Positions 23,119 to 24,781 of a stretch of DNA of 24,781 nucleotides are shown here, piece after piece (positions within the stretch are counted from its first letter, which is position 1; the number at the start of each line of letters is the position of its first letter). Source of the DNA: Candidatus Aenigmatarchaeota archaeon (GTDB taxonomy: Archaea; Aenigmatarchaeota; Aenigmatarchaeia; QMZS01). The notes beneath the pieces are model-generated. The model had not been told where the DNA came from and ran no database searches. It worked only from the letters and a program-made list of their open reading frames with translations. The translations under genes were made by a program, and so were the position numbers. The stretch is taken from the NCBI GenBank assembly GCA_021163805.1, contig JAGGTL010000061.1:1-24781 (forward strand). Reading direction: 5' to 3'.

Positions 23119-23784
23119 ATGTATGAAATTGAAATAATTGAAAAGCTTTCAAAGATGCCCGTCTTTGATTTAGGGGATGTTAACCAGATAATTCAGAATA
23201 AACTTTATGCAAAAAAGGTCGTATCAAAACTTGTGAAGGCGGGTAAAGTAAAGAAAATAAGAAAGGGTTTATATACCTTCTATGATGACGCCCTGCTCAT
23301 TGCAACATTTTTGGTCAAGCCAAGTTATATCTCAAGTGTATCGGCTCTTTCTTATTATCACAGAATAACCCAGATACCAAAAGAAGTTTTTTGTTTTACA
23401 TCAAAAACCACAAGAAAATATTTTTTTATAGAGAGAATAAATTTTTATAGTACAAAATTTTTCTTCGGATTTGAATTAAAAAAATATTTAAACTTTAAAA
23501 TACCTATTGCCACCCCGGAAAAAGCGCTTATAGATTCTATAGGAAAAGTTCCTGTTACAGTAATTGAAGATTGTTTTGAAAATTTGAATGTTGAGAGGAT
23601 GATTTTCTATTTAAAAAAAATTGGCAAAAGCAGTATTATAAAAAGAATTGGGTACTTGCTAGAAATTCATAACTATGATGTTTTTCCTGTTCTCAGGAAG
23701 TATATAGATAGCAAATATATCCCTTTAGATCCTTTAGCAAAAACTAAAGAAATAAAAAACACTAAATGGAAAATTATAACATGA
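23119..23784 (+). CDS. abiEi: AbiEi-type antitoxin / autorepressor
   Basis: A 221-residue antitoxin with an N-terminal winged helix (about 1-55, ending KVKKIRKGLYTF) and the conserved AbiEi core: KPSYISSVSALSYYHRITQIPKEVFCFTS (67-95) and IPIATPEKALIDSIGKV (128-144). In characterised type IV systems AbiEi represses transcription and counteracts the AbiEii toxin without binding it. The palindrome and direct repeats upstream fit that autoregulation. It overlaps the toxin gene by 4 bp. It is flanked by unrelated genes on both sides, as expected for a mobile defence cassette, but no boundaries or recombinase were found. Confidence 0.92.
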   Translation: MYEIEIIEKLSKMPVFDLGDVNQIIQNKLYAKKVVSKLVKAGKVKKIRKGLYTFYDDALLIATFLVKPSYISSVSALSYYHRITQIPKEVFCFTSKTTRKYFFIERINFYSTKFFFGFELKKYLNFKIPIATPEKALIDSIGKVPVTVIEDCFENLNVERMIFYLKKIGKSSIIKRIGYLLEIHNYDVFPVLRKYIDSKYIPLDPLAKTKEIKNTKWKIIT

Positions 23785-24509
23785 TAGAAAAAGAAATGAT
23801 GCTGGAAATTGCAAAGAGAAAGGGATTGACAAATAAAGAGTATATTGAAAAAGACTATTTTCAGGATTTGTTTCTCTTCCATCTTTATAAAAAAACAAAT
23901 TTATTTGTTTTCAAAGGAGGAACTTGCCTGTACAAAATATATAATTTGCCAAGATTCTCTGAAGACCTCGATTTCTCGATTTTAGAGAAGACCGACCCAG
24001 AGAAAATTATCTCAGAGGTCGGCGATAAAATTGGATGTGAAGTAAAATCAATTAAGAAAATGAAAACTTCTGTACTTATAAAACTTGGTTTTAAAGGAAT
24101 CTTGACCGATTATAATACACTCAGGATAGATATCAGCCTCTCAAATATTGTTTTTAATTATGAGATAAAACAATATGTCCCACATTATATTAATATAAAT
24201 CCTTTTTCTTTAAGAGTCCTGAACTTGAAAGAAATGCTCGCCGAAAAAATACACTCAATACTTTCCAGAAACAAGGCAAGAGACTTATATGATTTATTCT
24301 TTTTGCTTAGATTTGTAGAGCCCGACAGGAAGATAATTGATAAAAAACTTGAAATTTTTGATATGAATTTTGAATATGATAAATTTTTAGCGAAGATAGA
24401 TAGTTTAAAGAAGGTATGGGAAAAAGAATTAAGGCCTTTTTTATTATCAGAACTTGTGGATTTCAATATTGTGAAAAAATTTGTCATTGAAAAAACAAAA
24501 AACCTTTGA
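23781..24509 (+). CDS. abiEii: AbiEii-type nucleotidyltransferase toxin
   Basis: A 242-residue DNA-polymerase-beta-like nucleotidyltransferase, the toxin of the AbiE pair. Homologues act in phage defence or growth arrest, in some cases by adding nucleotides to tRNA. The core motif runs VFKGGTCLYKIY to LPRFSEDLDFSI (about 43-67), with GGT and the two metal-binding Asp residues in EDLDF. NLKEMLAEKIHSILSRNKARDLYDLFFLL is the second conserved block. I choose the ATG at 23781, which overlaps the antitoxin stop (ATGA); an in-frame ATG at 23766 would add five residues. The protein looks intact. It is convergent with the last gene of the window, 44 bp away. Confidence 0.92.
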   Translation: MIEKEMMLEIAKRKGLTNKEYIEKDYFQDLFLFHLYKKTNLFVFKGGTCLYKIYNLPRFSEDLDFSILEKTDPEKIISEVGDKIGCEVKSIKKMKTSVLIKLGFKGILTDYNTLRIDISLSNIVFNYEIKQYVPHYININPFSLRVLNLKEMLAEKIHSILSRNKARDLYDLFFLLRFVEPDRKIIDKKLEIFDMNFEYDKFLAKIDSLKKVWEKELRPFLLSELVDFNIVKKFVIEKTKNL

Positions 24510-24553
24510 AAGATTTTTGTGAAGTGTAAAAACCAATAAAAGTTATTCCGAGT

Positions 24554-24781
24554 TTATTTCATTTTCTTTTTGTATAATAGAAATCCCAAAATTATTACTA
24601 AAATTCCGCCTATTATTGAAATTAAAACCATTGGAGAAGTTAAGAATCTTCCCGTTATTGAAGAAAATGAAGTTGTAGAAGTACATTTATTGTCTTTACA
24701 TTCATATCCTTTTGGGCATCCACAGTCAGAACAACAAGTTTCATAAGTTTCACCTTCCTCACAAACTTTATTTCCGCAAAC
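24554..24781 (-). CDS. C-terminal end of a cysteine-rich membrane-anchored surface protein
   Basis: The last 75 codons of a minus-strand gene that enters from the right edge, translated by hand. It begins within VCGNKVCEEGETYETCCSDC and continues GCPKGYECKDNKC, a disulfide module of the CGNxxCExGETxxxCxxDC kind common in archaeal surface proteins. A short Ser/Thr linker, a hydrophobic helix (about 18-20 residues, LISIIGGILVIILGFLLY) and a basic end KKKMK follow. That is a C-terminal membrane anchor with the module outside, the reverse of the N-terminally anchored proteins at 3217-14428. Confidence 0.8.
   Translation of the reverse strand, partial: VCGNKVCEEGETYETCCSDCGCPKGYECKDNKCTSTTSFSSITGRFLTSPMVLISIIGGILVIILGFLLYKKKMK

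Noticed and set aside
1..24781. tRNA, rRNA, CRISPR arrays, insertion sequences
   Set aside because: I looked for conserved tRNA arms, regularly spaced repeats and transposase-like frames and saw none; nearly all sequence is taken by protein genes.

Overview
This window comes from an AT-rich archaeon. The evidence is a two-ring Cdc48 ATPase, isopentenyl phosphate kinase, the archaeal-type mevalonate route (aconitase-X-type dehydratase plus UbiD-type decarboxylase), class-III (prepilin-like) signal peptides, and TATA boxes 24-28 nt upstream of start codons, which suggests leaderless transcripts. Very small membrane proteins and cysteine-rich surface modules suggest a DPANN-type lineage, but the sequence alone does not fix the taxon. 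I saw no tRNA, rRNA, CRISPR array or insertion sequence.

Layout. Positions 1-362 (minus) hold the 5' part of a sugar-nucleotide-type nucleotidyltransferase. It is divergent, across a 44-bp promoter region, from a PEP synthase (407-2665, plus), which is followed by a small HAD phosphatase (2712-3224, plus). Positions 3217-14428 (minus) form one tightly packed run of 14 genes for membrane-anchored proteins: eight larger proteins, most of them cysteine-rich, and six mini membrane proteins of 32-54 aa. Five or six of the six minis do not appear as clean open frames under ordinary length cut-offs. Most start with a (K)G motif followed directly by a hydrophobic helix. One carries a von Willebrand A domain after disulfide-type CX3C repeats, another a PKD-like domain. 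cdc48 (14485-16773, minus) lies just upstream of this run.

Positions 16915-22979 (plus) are a compact isoprenoid locus: isopentenyl phosphate kinase, a 78-aa protein of unknown function, a UbiD-family decarboxylase (anhydromevalonate phosphate decarboxylase), large and small phosphomevalonate dehydratase subunits, UbiX (makes the prenyl-FMN cofactor), a Nudix protein in the position of an IPP isomerase, and mevalonate kinase. Together they would convert mevalonate to mevalonate-5-P, then trans-anhydromevalonate-5-P, isopentenyl-P, IPP and perhaps DMAPP. HMG-CoA synthase and reductase are not in the window.

Positions 23119-24509 (plus) are an AbiEi/AbiEii toxin-antitoxin pair with a palindromic operator over its promoter. 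Positions 24554-24781 (minus) are the C-terminal end of another cysteine-rich, membrane-anchored surface protein.

The most novel content is the 14-gene surface-protein run, which I cannot match to any named system. Also notable are substitutions at both catalytic positions of the mevalonate kinase, and a GACGA-N8-TCGTC palindrome present upstream of two separate promoters.
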